Assembly: GCA_030068145.1 (NCBI GenBank)
Contig: JAPJBO010000228.1
Coordinates: 208,306-272,305 of the forward strand
DNA: 64,000 nt
Direction: 5' to 3'
Origin: Diplonema papillatum
Taxonomy: Eukaryota; Euglenozoa; Diplonemea; Diplonemida; Diplonemidae
A program made the position numbers and the translations under genes. Below are positions 31,348 through 40,974 of the stretch, one piece after another. Positions within the stretch are counted from its first letter, which is position 1; each line of letters starts with the position of its first letter. The notes beneath the pieces are model-generated. The model saw nothing but the letters and a program-made list of their open reading frames with translations. It made no database searches and was not told the DNA's origin.

Positions 31348-33342
31348 TCAGAGCACTTCCGCTATCGCCGCGTCCACTACGCGCTGGTCGACGTACCTCC
31401 TTGTCGGCAGGATACCCCGGATTGGGACCCCCGCCCAAGCGTGGTGGAGCCTGCTGGGCAGGTCCGCGATGTTGTCCACCCCGGGGACCCTGTCGAACCA
31501 CACATTGCCCCTGGACCTGGCCAGGCGCTCCCAGAACAAGTGGACCGGCGCTCTTAGCTCCTTCGCCCTCGTCCTCCCCTGTATGAGGCTGCCCAGGACG
31601 ACATCGTTGTCCACCCACACCGAGACCGCGAAGTCTTCCTCGTCCCCGAACCACAGCCTGAAGGCCACGGTCACAGCCACGAACTCGAGGTGGTGGATCG
31701 TCATGCCGGCACCTTGCTGGGGAACCGGGTGCGCGAAGTACTCTACCGCTGCCACCTCCCCCTCGCTTATCGTGGCGATAACCGCACCCAGGCCGAAGAG
31801 ACATGCATCCGTGAGGAGCACGTACCTGGTCCCCTCGCCAGGACGCACCAGTTGCAGCGGTACGGTCTTCCGAAAGCACCGCTCGTCCTCGGCCAGCGTC
31901 CTCATCCACCATCGCAGAGCTGCCTCGAGGTCGCCGCCGAGCCTGAACCCGGCGAAAGTCGTGGCCGCGTTCGACCTCCTGAAGATGGGTTGCAGCGGGA
32001 CCCGGCCTACCCTGCCGAAGAGCGCCGACGTCGCAAAGCCAAGCTTTCCCGCCAGGGAGGCCGCCTCGCCCGGCGACAACGAGTCTCGGGCTAGCACACC
32101 CTCCAACATGTGCACGAGTCCCCTTCTCCTGGCCGCCGAGATCGCCACCTCCACCCCCTCGCTTGTGATGGTGAACACGAGGCCGAGGTGTCGAAAACGC
32201 TCCCCCTCGGCCGTCTTCTCCTCGTTGAAAGACGTGAGGAGAATGTCCTGGAGAAGCTCCAATACGTCCGCCAGGGCCCTGTCGTCGCCGGCCGGGCACG
32301 GGGCTGCGAAGTCGTCGTAGTATTGGCATAACGGCAGCCGCAGGCCCCTGCGCACGACCCTCGCCAGGACTTTCGCAAATGCGTTGTAGTGAACCACGGC
32401 TGCGGCCTCCCCGAACGACAATCTCCCCATCCTGAAGAACCTGACTCGGCCTGTCGCTGGTTCCTCCGCCACAACGCACCTGCAGAGCCCGTCGTTCCTG
32501 GCATGCAGCTGGCGGTACGCGTCCTTGTGGTCTAACCCCACGAACTTAAATGCGGAGCTCGGGTCGCGTGCCATCGCCCCGACCGCGACCCTTCTGGCGA
32601 CCTCCGCGAACACGTCCGCCGAGTCCAGTTTGACGGGCGTTGACATCCGAACAGCCTTGTTAATCAACGACATCCGCCCGTCGTCGCATGCGCGCTCTTT
32701 GACGCGGGGGATCTCCTCGTCGGACTTCACCTGGCGGACCACAAACCTCCTCAGGTAAACTGCGTTCGCCGGTGGACTCTGGAGCTCGACCATGAAACCC
32801 GCCTCCAGCTCCTTCTGGACCGAGCGCCAAATGGCCTCCTTGTTCGCCGGGGAGTCAGCGCGGATGGCCTGCCTAGACCTCGCCAGTACGTCGGGCTGGC
32901 GGCGCAGCAGCTCCTCTTCGGTGATCTCGGGCTCCCCTGGCGGCCCCGGGGAGTAGATGTCCTCGTACCCCACGACCCCGGACATAGGGCAGCCCGTCCT
33001 GAGGTGGCGCAGCAAGGTGTCGGCTCCCCGGATACCCAGATCCTGTAGCATCTCCTCCAGGAGGTCCACGTGGCACGGACCGGCTTCAGGCGGCGGAAGT
33101 TGCGAAGATCTCCTTCTCCAGCGAGCCAGGAACCCTGCGCGCATGCGCTGGGCCTCTGGAGACGGTGTCGTCGCGCAGTAGTTGATCGCCGCTTCCATCT
33201 CCCCGTCGATCTGGGGCATGTCCTTCTCCTTCGGCATGGCGTCAAAGGCGCACTCGGCGAACTCATACCTTCTCCGCACGTCCTGGAACTGAAGCTTCTC
33301 GCCCGGGTCGCCCCCCCCGGGAGCTGACGAACCCGGCGCCAT
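31348..33342 (-). CDS. Element 2 reverse transcriptase - RNase H
   Basis: 664 residues from ATG at 33342 (the frame is open further to 33411 without ATG). RT motifs: GRMSLINKAVRM region, motif A FKFVGLDHKDAYRQL, motif B GRLSFGEAAAVVHYNAF, and motif C LCQYYDDF with both Asp (about 32311-32322), followed by FNEEKTAEG and HLGLVFTI (motifs D/E). RNase H: Asp in YVLLTDACLFGLGAV, Glu in HHLEFVAVTV, Asp in SVWVDNDVVLGS, Asp in VPGVDNIADLPSR. All catalytic acids are present. It is separated from gag by about 140 bases and is in a different frame. Confidence 0.9.
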   Translation of the reverse strand: MAPGSSAPGGGDPGEKLQFQDVRRRYEFAECAFDAMPKEKDMPQIDGEMEAAINYCATTPSPEAQRMRAGFLARWRRRSSQLPPPEAGPCHVDLLEEMLQDLGIRGADTLLRHLRTGCPMSGVVGYEDIYSPGPPGEPEITEEELLRRQPDVLARSRQAIRADSPANKEAIWRSVQKELEAGFMVELQSPPANAVYLRRFVVRQVKSDEEIPRVKERACDDGRMSLINKAVRMSTPVKLDSADVFAEVARRVAVGAMARDPSSAFKFVGLDHKDAYRQLHARNDGLCRCVVAEEPATGRVRFFRMGRLSFGEAAAVVHYNAFAKVLARVVRRGLRLPLCQYYDDFAAPCPAGDDRALADVLELLQDILLTSFNEEKTAEGERFRHLGLVFTITSEGVEVAISAARRRGLVHMLEGVLARDSLSPGEAASLAGKLGFATSALFGRVGRVPLQPIFRRSNAATTFAGFRLGGDLEAALRWWMRTLAEDERCFRKTVPLQLVRPGEGTRYVLLTDACLFGLGAVIATISEGEVAAVEYFAHPVPQQGAGMTIHHLEFVAVTVAFRLWFGDEEDFAVSVWVDNDVVLGSLIQGRTRAKELRAPVHLFWERLARSRGNVWFDRVPGVDNIADLPSRLHHAWAGVPIRGILPTRRYVDQRVVDAAIAEVL

Positions 33343-33480
33343 GACGCGGCGCCCGGCTTGTTGAAGTGAAGAGTGTGAGACGAGCTGGCGTGGGTGTTGA
33401 TGCGCGGGCAAGGGCCCGCGCTGATGGGATGATATAGAAAGTAAAAATGGCGGAGAGGAAGGAGAGGCGCCACCACGAAG

Positions 33481-34635
33481 TCAGTCGTTGGGTTTGGCCT
33501 TCTTTGCGCGCCCCCCTTCGTCGCCTCGTTCGCGGCGCCCGGTTCGGTTCCTCAGTTGTGCCTGCTCCTGCGGAGAGAGAGCGGGGGCGAGGGGGGCGGA
33601 CCGGGCAGAGACCTCGCCGCGTTCCCGCCTGCCCGGCCCCCGGTGGCCCGCACCAGACGTCGCCCTCGCGCCGATCCCCCTCCAGAACAGCTCGTTAAGG
33701 ATCCCGGGGTACGCCTCCAGCAGCTTCTTCTCGGCCGCCTGGTGCAGCTCCGCTCCTTCCTCGGCCTTCGGCTCCTCGGCGAATAGCTTCCGAAGTCTCT
33801 CGTCGTACTCGGCCGCCATACCCTCGCCGTACATGGCCGCTATGCCCGCCACCACCGCCGGGTACCCCAGGACTACCGGCCACGGCCGGCTCCCGAAGCA
33901 CCCCGCGAGGCTGGCAACGACCACGAAGCGCTGCAGGGTGAGCACCCTCTGAACGGCGTCGAGGCCGCCGTCGACCTTCCAGTCGGGCGTCCTGGGTGTG
34001 TACGGGGGCCTGCTCACGTCGACGTAGGGCAAGGCGAGCTCCGGGTTCGCCTCGACCACTGCCTGGTAGGCATTGAGAGTGGCGCGCGGCGGGACCAGCA
34101 CTTCTGGGAGACTGGCCAGGCCGAACCGGAGCATCCGCTCCCTCACCGCCAGCTCCTCCCGGGCCTCGCCCGGCTTCCTCGCCCGCCTCTTGTCCTCCTC
34201 CTTGGCTGCCTCCTTCTTCTCCCGGTCGGCATGGCACGCGCCCCACTTCTTGGCCGCCGTCCGGAAGCGGACCGGGACCGCCGTCGGCATCCCCTCCCTG
34301 CCCTCGATCACCACCAGCTCCAGCAGGGAGCGGTGGCCAGACACACGAAACTTCTCGACCACCGCGAGGAACCCTTCGGGGGCTTCTTCGTACATGCCGG
34401 CGGCCCACGCCTCGTACACGACGACGTGGAGGATGTTGAGCCTCTCCGCCAGCTCCCCTTCGCTGACGCCCGCCCACTTCCTGGCCGCACTCCTTTTGAC
34501 CCCTTCATACTGGATGTCCACGTCCTCCCGGCGGAACCACGAGCACGACTCGAGCTCCTCGAAGGCGGGGCCAGGACCCGGACCGCGGCGCGCAACTTCC
34601 CTCCCCACCCAGTACGGCGCAAGATTGAACTCCAT
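33481..34635 (-). CDS. Element 2 gag-like protein
   Basis: 384 residues from the first ATG (34635) to the stop at 33481. The frame continues open upstream to a GTG at 34710. The middle has a basic helical stretch (REKKEAAKEEDKRRARK). The second half has hydrophobic helices (RFVVVASLAGCF, VVLGYPAVVAGIAAMYG). The C-terminus is rich in Arg, Gly and Pro and ends in RAKKAKPND. No zinc knuckle is visible. Position, basic C-terminus and length fit a structural protein, but the family cannot be named from the sequence. Confidence 0.65.
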   Translation of the reverse strand: MEFNLAPYWVGREVARRGPGPGPAFEELESCSWFRREDVDIQYEGVKRSAARKWAGVSEGELAERLNILHVVVYEAWAAGMYEEAPEGFLAVVEKFRVSGHRSLLELVVIEGREGMPTAVPVRFRTAAKKWGACHADREKKEAAKEEDKRRARKPGEAREELAVRERMLRFGLASLPEVLVPPRATLNAYQAVVEANPELALPYVDVSRPPYTPRTPDWKVDGGLDAVQRVLTLQRFVVVASLAGCFGSRPWPVVLGYPAVVAGIAAMYGEGMAAEYDERLRKLFAEEPKAEEGAELHQAAEKKLLEAYPGILNELFWRGIGARATSGAGHRGPGRRERGEVSARSAPLAPALSPQEQAQLRNRTGRRERGDEGGRAKKAKPND

Positions 34636-34710
34636 GATGTTCCCCTTTCGTTCCTGGTAGAGGTTGGGGTCGGCCGCTTCACGGCCTGTTTCCGTGCCCC
34701 GCTCGGACAC

Positions 34711-35204
34711 CTGGCCCTTACGCTAGTCGCCCGGCACACGCCGGCCGGGCCGGCGGTCCACGGTTCCTGGCAGTCTGCACGGTCGCCGGGCCGGCAGGCT
34801 ACCGTTCCGGCGACTCCTCAGCGTGGGCGGCCCCGTGCCGCCGCCGGCAGTGCGCCGCCCTGCCGATGCCCCCTGGAGGCCCGCTGGCGCTCTTGTGAAT
34901 CTCCGCCTCGTGACCTGCGTTTGTTCATTTCTGCCGCCTCATAAAGGAAAGGAGGGGGGAAGATGGGGGGCTGTTGCGCGTCCTGCAGAACGAGAAAGCC
35001 CTTACCTCCGCCCGCTCCGGGAGAAGAAAACGCAGAAAGGCTATCGACCCCGGGGACCACGTGACCGACCGCGATCGAGACGGCCGTCGACCTCCGACGC
35101 CAGACCGCGACAACGGGGCCGGAGATACCACTGTCTGTGTGTGTGTGTGTGTGTGTCGGATGCTACCAGGCGACGAGTAGCCCTGAGGCCCCACGACCGA
35201 TAGC
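34711..35204 (-). other. Element 2 leader, proximal part
   Basis: GC-rich, without a supported frame. Contains a (GT)n tract at about 35134-35156. Confidence 0.5.
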
Positions 35205-36136
35205 AGGCCACATCACGATCTACCGGGAGCCGGGTTGCGACAACCAGTGCCCGGTTGTCGCAATCTATGAGTCAGATCACTGTTAGCAGGTTAACACCAC
35301 CATCTATCAGAAGGCCGGTTTGTTACAACGGGCCTGATAGCAGGTTACACCACCATCTATGGAAGTCAGACTACTGATAGCAGGTTAACACCACAATCTA
35401 TCAGCAGCCGGTTTGTGACAACCGGGCAAGTGGAGACCACTAACCGGGATGTCACGACACCGATAGCAGGTTAACACCACAATCTATCAGATGGGCCGGT
35501 TTGTTACAACGGGCCTGATAGCAGGTTACACCACAATCTATGGAGTCAGACTACTGATAGCAGGTTAACACCACAATCCATCAGAAGCCGGTTTGTGACA
35601 ACGGGCAAGTGGAGACCACTAACCCGGAGGTCACGACAACCGATAGCAGGTTAACACCACAATCTATCAGAAATGAGAAATGCCGGTTTGTTACAACGGG
35701 CCTGATAGCAGGTTACACCACAATCTACGGAAGTCAGACTACTGATGGCAGGTTAACACCACAATCCATCAGAAGCCGGTTTGTGACAACGGGCAAGTGG
35801 AGACCACTAGCCCGGAGGTCACGACAACCGATAGCAGGTTAACACCACAATCTATCAGAAATGCCGGTTTGTTACAACGGGCCTGATAGCAGGTTACACC
35901 ACCATCTACGGAAGTCAGACTACTGATAGCAGGTTAACACCACAATCTATCAGAAGCCGGTTTGTGACAACCGGGCAAGTGGAGACCACTAACCCGGAGG
36001 TCACGACACCGATAGCAGGTTAACACCACAATCTATCAGAAAGGCCGGTTTGTTACAACGGGCCTGATAGCAGGTTACACCACAATCTATGGAAGTCAGA
36101 CACTAATAGCAGGTTACCACCACAATCTATCAGATG
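35205..36136 (-). repeat. Element 2 leader tandem array, about 181-bp units
   Basis: About five units; the phrase CCGGTTTGTTACAACGGGCC recurs at about 35315, 35496, 35683, 35864 and 36044. Each unit is built of three related modules of the type GATAGCAGGTTAACACCACA followed by ATCTATCAG, whose ends (GATAG/CTATC) are complementary. The array separates repeat A1 from gag. Confidence 0.85.
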
Positions 36137-36218
36137 TCAGAGAGGGAAAAGCTTCTTCGACTACCAGTTAGTAGTCGTCGCCAGTTCCGGAAAGCGACAG
36201 AGCCCGAAACCCACGAAC

Positions 36219-36302
36219 AAGAAATATTGTGTCCTGTTTGGTAGATTTCGTTCTCTGCCGGGGCTTGCTCGAAATTAGCTGGCATTAAACTTCCAATTAA
36301 AT
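36219..36302 (-). repeat. Element 2 split repeat A1 and terminal core
   Basis: 76 bases (36219-36294) identical or nearly so to A2, followed by ATTAAAT (36296-36302). This is the 5' end of the element. Confidence 0.9.
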
Positions 36303-37680
36303 CTGCATATATGTCACCCACAGCCCGTCTTGGAATAGCAGCAAAGAAGAAGGCTCGCTGATATGTAGAAACGAGCGCCTTGTCAGAGAGTTTCATGCTT
36401 CGAAGTTTGAATTAAAGGTCTCGCGTTTTTTTTTTACTGGGCTTGCTGCCGCGCTGGTACACGATGCTTGACCACTGTATCAATGTCTCATTCGCAACAA
36501 CAGCCTGCGAGACACATGACGCGAGGACGGCGGGAGACGCATTCCAGCACGCGGTGAGAGCAGCCCCCTAGACAGGGCATGCGAGTACAGCTTGAGGGAA
36601 TCGAGCATGACATCAACGGTCCGGCAACAAGGCGATTGTCGACAGAAGACGGTCTGACTAGATACTAGCAGGGTGACCGCTCGCACAAGCCCCTGTTAGT
36701 ATCCAGTCAGACCGTCTTCTGTCGACAATTGCCTTGTGCGAGCGTCACCACCACCGCTTCTGCTATCGAGCTTGCAGTCGCTTTCAGCACCACTCAGCTT
36801 CCAGCGCCAGGAGAGGGTGACAAGTGATAGTTTGTAAGAAACAACCTAATCGAGTGGCTGACGTCGGTATACTTTGATGGCAGTTTGCGTAACAACGTAA
36901 TGAACTACCTCGGGGAAATGGGCTCATCATAGTGAGCGACCAAGAACGTAATGTACATGAACAGTAACGATGCTCGCTCGAGTGTCCGATGAAAGTTCAG
37001 GGTCAGGTCAGTACCACCCAACGGCTCACGCATTGCACATTACCTGGCGCTTGTGTCTGAAACAATAGAAGCTTTTAGCATTCAGGCCTGGAAAAGAATC
37101 GAAATGCTGCCAAATATGTTGGACAACTAGATGCGTTCATCTGTGAGCTCATGAAGGCGGTATACAGCATTTCTCATCTTGGAATCAGTCTAATTCGTGC
37201 ACCACGTACATATGACAAGTACATAAGACAAGTACATGTACTTGTCATATTATAAGCTACCACTCACACAGTTTGTTTCGACGACAGAAGCGACAACCAG
37301 CACCACGAATCTCGAAAAAGACAATGTCAGCTGGAAAAAGCTATGAGCTGCAAAGCCGCTCATTGCTTCGAATATGGCCAGACTTCACAAGTGATTTCGG
37401 GCACCGCTTCGAATCTAGCCCTTGCGGAAGCACTGCTTCCAATGCAGGAACTTGCCTCTGCTGCTGCTTTGGTTCTCAAGTGTACACCTTTTTATCCGTG
37501 CAAGAGATAAGAGGGAAATTGTATTGTCGTTTGCTACACTCTCGCCTTCTGGAAGTCAAAGCATGGGTCGCTGAGTAAGCGCTCAGATTATTGGAGTGAC
37601 TCGTTCCACTAAGGCAAAAGGCGCCGAGCGAGTATTTTTTGTGTATTGCCGATAATATTGGTGCGTTTGATTTTAGCTTA
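36303..37680. other. gene-poor stretch with a long palindrome
   Basis: Contains the palindrome at 36629-36735, a small inverted repeat around 37207-37250 (ATGACAAGTAC twice, then GTACTTGTCAT) and a frame at 37273-37578 with Cys clusters that lacks an ATG and that I do not trust as a gene. Confidence 0.4.
36629..36735. repeat. long palindrome with competing second hairpin
   Basis: Arms 36629-36673 and 36690-36735 (core GTCGACAGAAGACGGTCTGA and its complement) pair over about 45 positions with few mismatches around a 16-base loop. The loop GACCGCTCGCACAAG is itself complementary to CTTGTGCGAGCG just outside the right arm (36733-36744), so two alternative foldings are possible. Confidence 0.85.
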
Positions 37681-37683
37681 TGT

Positions 37684-37735
37684 ACCATGGCAGTCTACCT
37701 GACGGTTACTGGCAGTTACTGGCAGCGCAGAGCAG
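37684..37735 (+). repeat. dispersed repeat shared with 42746-42810 and 43720-43765
   Basis: GTACCATGGCAGTCTACCTG then ACGGTTACTGGCAGTTACTG; nearly the same at 42746 and, in part and inverted, at about 43725-43760. The linked phrase TTGGAGTGACTCGTTCCAC is at 37589 and 42878. Confidence 0.7.
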
Positions 37736-37949
37736 GGGTGTACGTGATTTGAACGCTGGGTGTACTTAGCAAAATTTGACCTCCACCCAGATTTTTTTTC
37801 ATTTTTGTTCGGCAATGTTTTCTCCAGGTTTCGGGTTTTCTGAGTTTGGAAGGGAGGAGGGGCAACAAATACTCTCGGGTTTTTCCCCACGTGGTAGCGG
37901 CTGCCCGCGCAAAACTCTGAAAAAAGTGCTACTCGAAAAACAGGCACAC

Positions 37950-38180
37950 ATTTCGCTGAACGTACCATCTGTCTTGCACTCATCCTCAACCACCAGTCTT
38001 CGTCACCTCTTGGCGAACTTCTCGACAACCTCTTTCAGAGTTGCAATGGATTGGGAAGTTCCGTACGGCTTTGTGAAGTTGGGAGTTGGATCATCCGACA
38101 AGCTGGATGCCGGCCAAGTTCGTAGCTCGTTCAGCCGGCTTGTTTCAGCCCTATTTGATGCTGAAAAGGACACCGAGTAG
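37950..38180 (+). CDS. possible terminal exon, function unknown
   Basis: An open frame ends at TAG 38178-38180 with plausible protein (RVAMDWEVPYGFVKLGVGSS, AGQVRSSFSRLVSALFDAEK). No start or upstream exon could be fixed. The opposite strand is also open here, so this is tentative. Confidence 0.3.
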   Translation: MSLNVPSVLHSSSTTSLRHLLANFSTTSFRVAMDWEVPYGFVKLGVGSSDKLDAGQVRSSFSRLVSALFDAEKDTE

Positions 38181-38210
38181 CTAGAAAAGATGGCTGGCCT
38201 GCGCTGCCGT

Positions 38211-38276
38211 GGGCCCGATCGCGCCATCACGCGGTACCATGGGATTGTCCCAATGGCTCCTATCCCAATGGTCGTT
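38211..38276. repeat. relic similar to the inner end of Element 2 repeat B1
   Basis: CCGATCGCGCCATCACGC...GATTGTCCCAATGGCTCC...ATCCCAATGG follows, with substitutions, the plus-strand order at 31157-31211 (end of B1 plus the bases beyond it). It is probably a remnant of a related element. Confidence 0.5.
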
Positions 38277-38376
38277 TGCCAGCAGAGAAGAAGGCTGTGG
38301 GGGAGGGTGCGGACTACGCTGGCCACACGCGCAGAAGCACAGTTGGTGAAACAACGTCCTTCTTCAACCAGTAGTA

Positions 38377-39986
38377 AGGGCTGACTATTTTTTATTTTTG
38401 GCTCGCGCTCGCGCGCGCCCGAATTTTTGCGAAACCTCGAAAAAAAATAGTTGGATTCCAATGGAAAAGAAAAATAGTTTGTGCAGGGTCGACATGACAA
38501 CTCGAACGACTCCGCCACTTCTGGGTCACCTGGACCACTTCGGGCACTCGGAAATTTTTTAGTCATCTCGGACGCAAAAGTCCCCGCCTGGGAATACCTA
38601 CAAACTGCAGACACGACTCCAATGGCGGCCAATACCAGGTGCCCACCAAAAGGGATCTCAACCATAGTTGGGGCAGCCCCAGGGCTGGCTGTTTTTGGCA
38701 TGGCAAGAAACTATGCCTTGAACGATGCACGGTCGTGCAAGAAAATGAGAACCCTTCAAGAAAAGTCACAAGACTTTCAATTCTGTGGTGCAGACGATGC
38801 CCATTGGAGCACCTGTGCAGCACTACGGCTGCACAGGCGCAACACTGCTACATAGGAAGGAAGGTAGGGAAACGAGAACTGCTTGCAAGCGAGTCGGATG
38901 AACCTGTGCTCTGTTTCTGTTGAATGCCATCTAACTGCGATTGACTGAGGCTGAGGGGCGAAGAAGAACCCTTGTGTTGTGAGACTGTACCTGGCCCGGA
39001 ATCTGGGGTCATGGGACGATGGGCCCTACTACTGCTGGCACTGGGCTCGTGAGCTTGCCCATCCTTTTGGACGCATCTGCCACACTGTGGGCACCTTCTA
39101 GGCTGTGGAACTGCTTATTCGCGTTGTTTCCTTCCAGTTTCCTGGCATCTGCAATGAACTTCACGAAGCCGGGAGCGTCGACACTCGTTGCACAGATTCA
39201 TGCTCAGTGGAGTACTCTTATCTGCGAAAGCAGGATCCCTACCGACAGCGTAGAGAGGAATAACCACCGACAGCCACTAGGATGGCAACCACCGGTGGCT
39301 GTAGCTACCCATGGTGGTTGCCCAACCATGCTCCGACTCTTCTTCAAACCCGAGCACTTCCCCTGGGGATGCATCTGTGCGAGGTCCTTCAGCAATCGAG
39401 AGGTCCAAAGCAAGCAGCCAACCTCGAGCATGTGCCAAAAGACACAAACTGGATCCATCGACGCCAACTTCACATCTATGATCTCTCTCCACGTCCGCTT
39501 CTACGTATCTCGTTGGCTTCATGGAAACCACGGGAAGTCCATGTGGACTCGCTGTTCATCAGCAAATCCCCAGCAACGGTGTACCATGTGCCTGCTGGTC
39601 TTGTCTTTTAGATACTTTGTGAACTCGTGTTGGCGTTGTCGGTATGTTTTCGGATTATTTTGAGGGGTTGAACTTAAAATTCATCCGAGATGGGTGAATG
39701 CCAACCAAGATTGGACTCAGGGCTCGAATGGCACTGCGGCCAGGTGTCCGTCAAACTATTTTTTTTAGCCACATGCAATGTGTGAGGAAACTGAACCGCC
39801 CAAGTAGGACCTTCTGGTCATGATCATTTGCCAAATTTGCCACCTGAATCCACGTCCAGGATTTGGGCTCAGGGTAGTGCGGTCAACGAAATTTTCTGCC
39901 CTATTTTTTTTTTTTTTAGTGCGCGCGCCCAGATTTTTTTTGAGGTGCCCGAGCGCGAGCCAAAAATAGAAAATAGTCAGCCCTTA
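38377..39986. mobile_element. 1.6-kb element with inverted termini
   Basis: The left end TAAGGGCTGACTATTTTTTA continues into TTTTTGGCTCGCGCTCG and is mirrored by CGAGCGCGAGCCAAAAATAG then AAAATAGTCAGCCCTTA at the right end (39951-39986). The termini begin and end with TA, as in Tc1/mariner-like insertions. Interior frames (for example 38481-38855 and 39019-39663) do not resemble a transposase that I know. Probably non-autonomous. Confidence 0.65.
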
Positions 39987-40066
39987 TTGTCCCTCGGAAG
40001 TTTTTTTTGCCCTCGGGTCCCCCTTCGGGGGCCCCTCGGGCAAAAAAAACTTCCTCGGGACAATAA
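39984..40066. repeat. foldback palindrome with CCTCGG boxes
   Basis: Arms TTATTGTCCCTCGGAAG...CCCCC and GGGGG...CTTCCTCGGGACAATAA pair almost completely around a TTC loop. The exceptions are 2-base mismatches wherever a CCTCGG box occurs, because those boxes are in direct rather than inverted orientation. Confidence 0.85.
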
Positions 40067-40499
40067 ACCCTTCCTCGGGACTAATAACTATTTTCCGAGA
40101 CTAGAGGTATGCTAATAGCTCTATCGAGCCATCCCCACTTTTTAGGGGGTCGGGGGCGAAGCCCGGGGGCACTTTTTTATAGTGAGATTTTAGTAAGTAG
40201 TCAATTCCCACGGCTCCGGTTTTTTTTGCCCCGTGATTGAAAAGGGCTATTTGCATCTAGATTTCAGGTCTGGAGGCCCGGGTTCGAACCCGGCCGAGGA
40301 CACTTTTCCAGTCGAAAATGGGTTTTGGAATTTGTTGGTTTTCGGGGTCGTATGTGCCCGAAATTTGCGTTTTTTTGCAGAGTTTCTCCATGTCTCACGG
40401 CTATTGGTCACCCCGGGGAATTTGAGTCAGTCTACCTTAGCTTCACCCGAACTTTACTGTTATCCGAAAACCCCGAAAATCATGTATCGGAAAAGTGCC

Positions 40500-40573
40500 T
40501 CGCCCGGGGTCGAACTCGGGACCTCCAGACTGGAGTCCAGCCCTGAACCCTTGCGCTGTTCACTCTGCCATCA
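40500..40573 (-). repeat. tRNA-like SINE head, inverted within copy A
   Basis: On the minus strand GATGGCAGAGTGAACAGCGC (A-box-like) and, about 45 bases on, GAGTTCGACCCCGGG (B-box-like) are spaced as in a tRNA-derived SINE promoter. The cloverleaf is imperfect, so it is not called as a tRNA. Confidence 0.6.
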
Positions 40574-40974
40574 CGGTGTCATTTCCAGGGGGGGGGGTCG
40601 TTGTATAATGGTTTAGCTTGAAGGGAATTGGAAAGGTTGAAAAAGGTTTTGGGGGTCACCGTCGGTTTGTGTTTTTATTTTTAATTTAAGAGACTAGAGG
40701 TATGCTAATAGCTCTATCGAGCCAACCCCACTTTTTAGGGGGTCCGCGGGCGAAGCCCGGGGGCACTTTTTGATAGTTAATTTTGGGTCAGAATTTTTGT
40801 CAGCGGCCATAGCTTTTTTTGCCCCTGGAAATGCAACGACTGTTCGAACGTCCGCCGAGGACCTTTTTTTGGTTCTCCTTGGTCTTCGGTCAATTCCCTT
40901 GCTCCGGGGTTTTCTTGACCCGTGATTTGGCACCGGGTAGGTTGCATACTTCAGGCCCGGACGCCGGAACTTAG

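Larger units (their letters stand above)
29088..36302 (-). mobile_element. Element 2: tyrosine-recombinase retrotransposon with internal split-repeat junction
   Basis: Read on the minus strand: A1 (36294-36219), leader array, gag, RT-RNase H, B1 (31198-30901), A2 (30900-30825), tyrosine recombinase, B2 (29385-29088). A copies are 76 bases, B copies 298 bases, with only a few differences within each pair. ATTAAAT is found at all three boundaries: 29088-29094, 30901-30907 and 36296-36302. In Ngaro-type elements B1-A2-B2 are contiguous; here the B1-A2 junction lies between RT and recombinase, closer to descriptions of PAT/kangaroo-like elements. All three genes are intact, so this looks young. 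Confidence 0.85.

Noticed and set aside
31331-32479. 382-codon minus-strand ORF overlapping the Element 2 RT in another frame
   Set aside because: It is a Gly/Arg-rich shadow of the RT gene; the frame with YYDD and RNase H motifs is the real one.
38003-38701. 232-codon minus-strand ORF
   Set aside because: It runs through the left terminus of the 1.6-kb inverted-repeat element and the Element 2 relic, so it joins unrelated sequences by chance.
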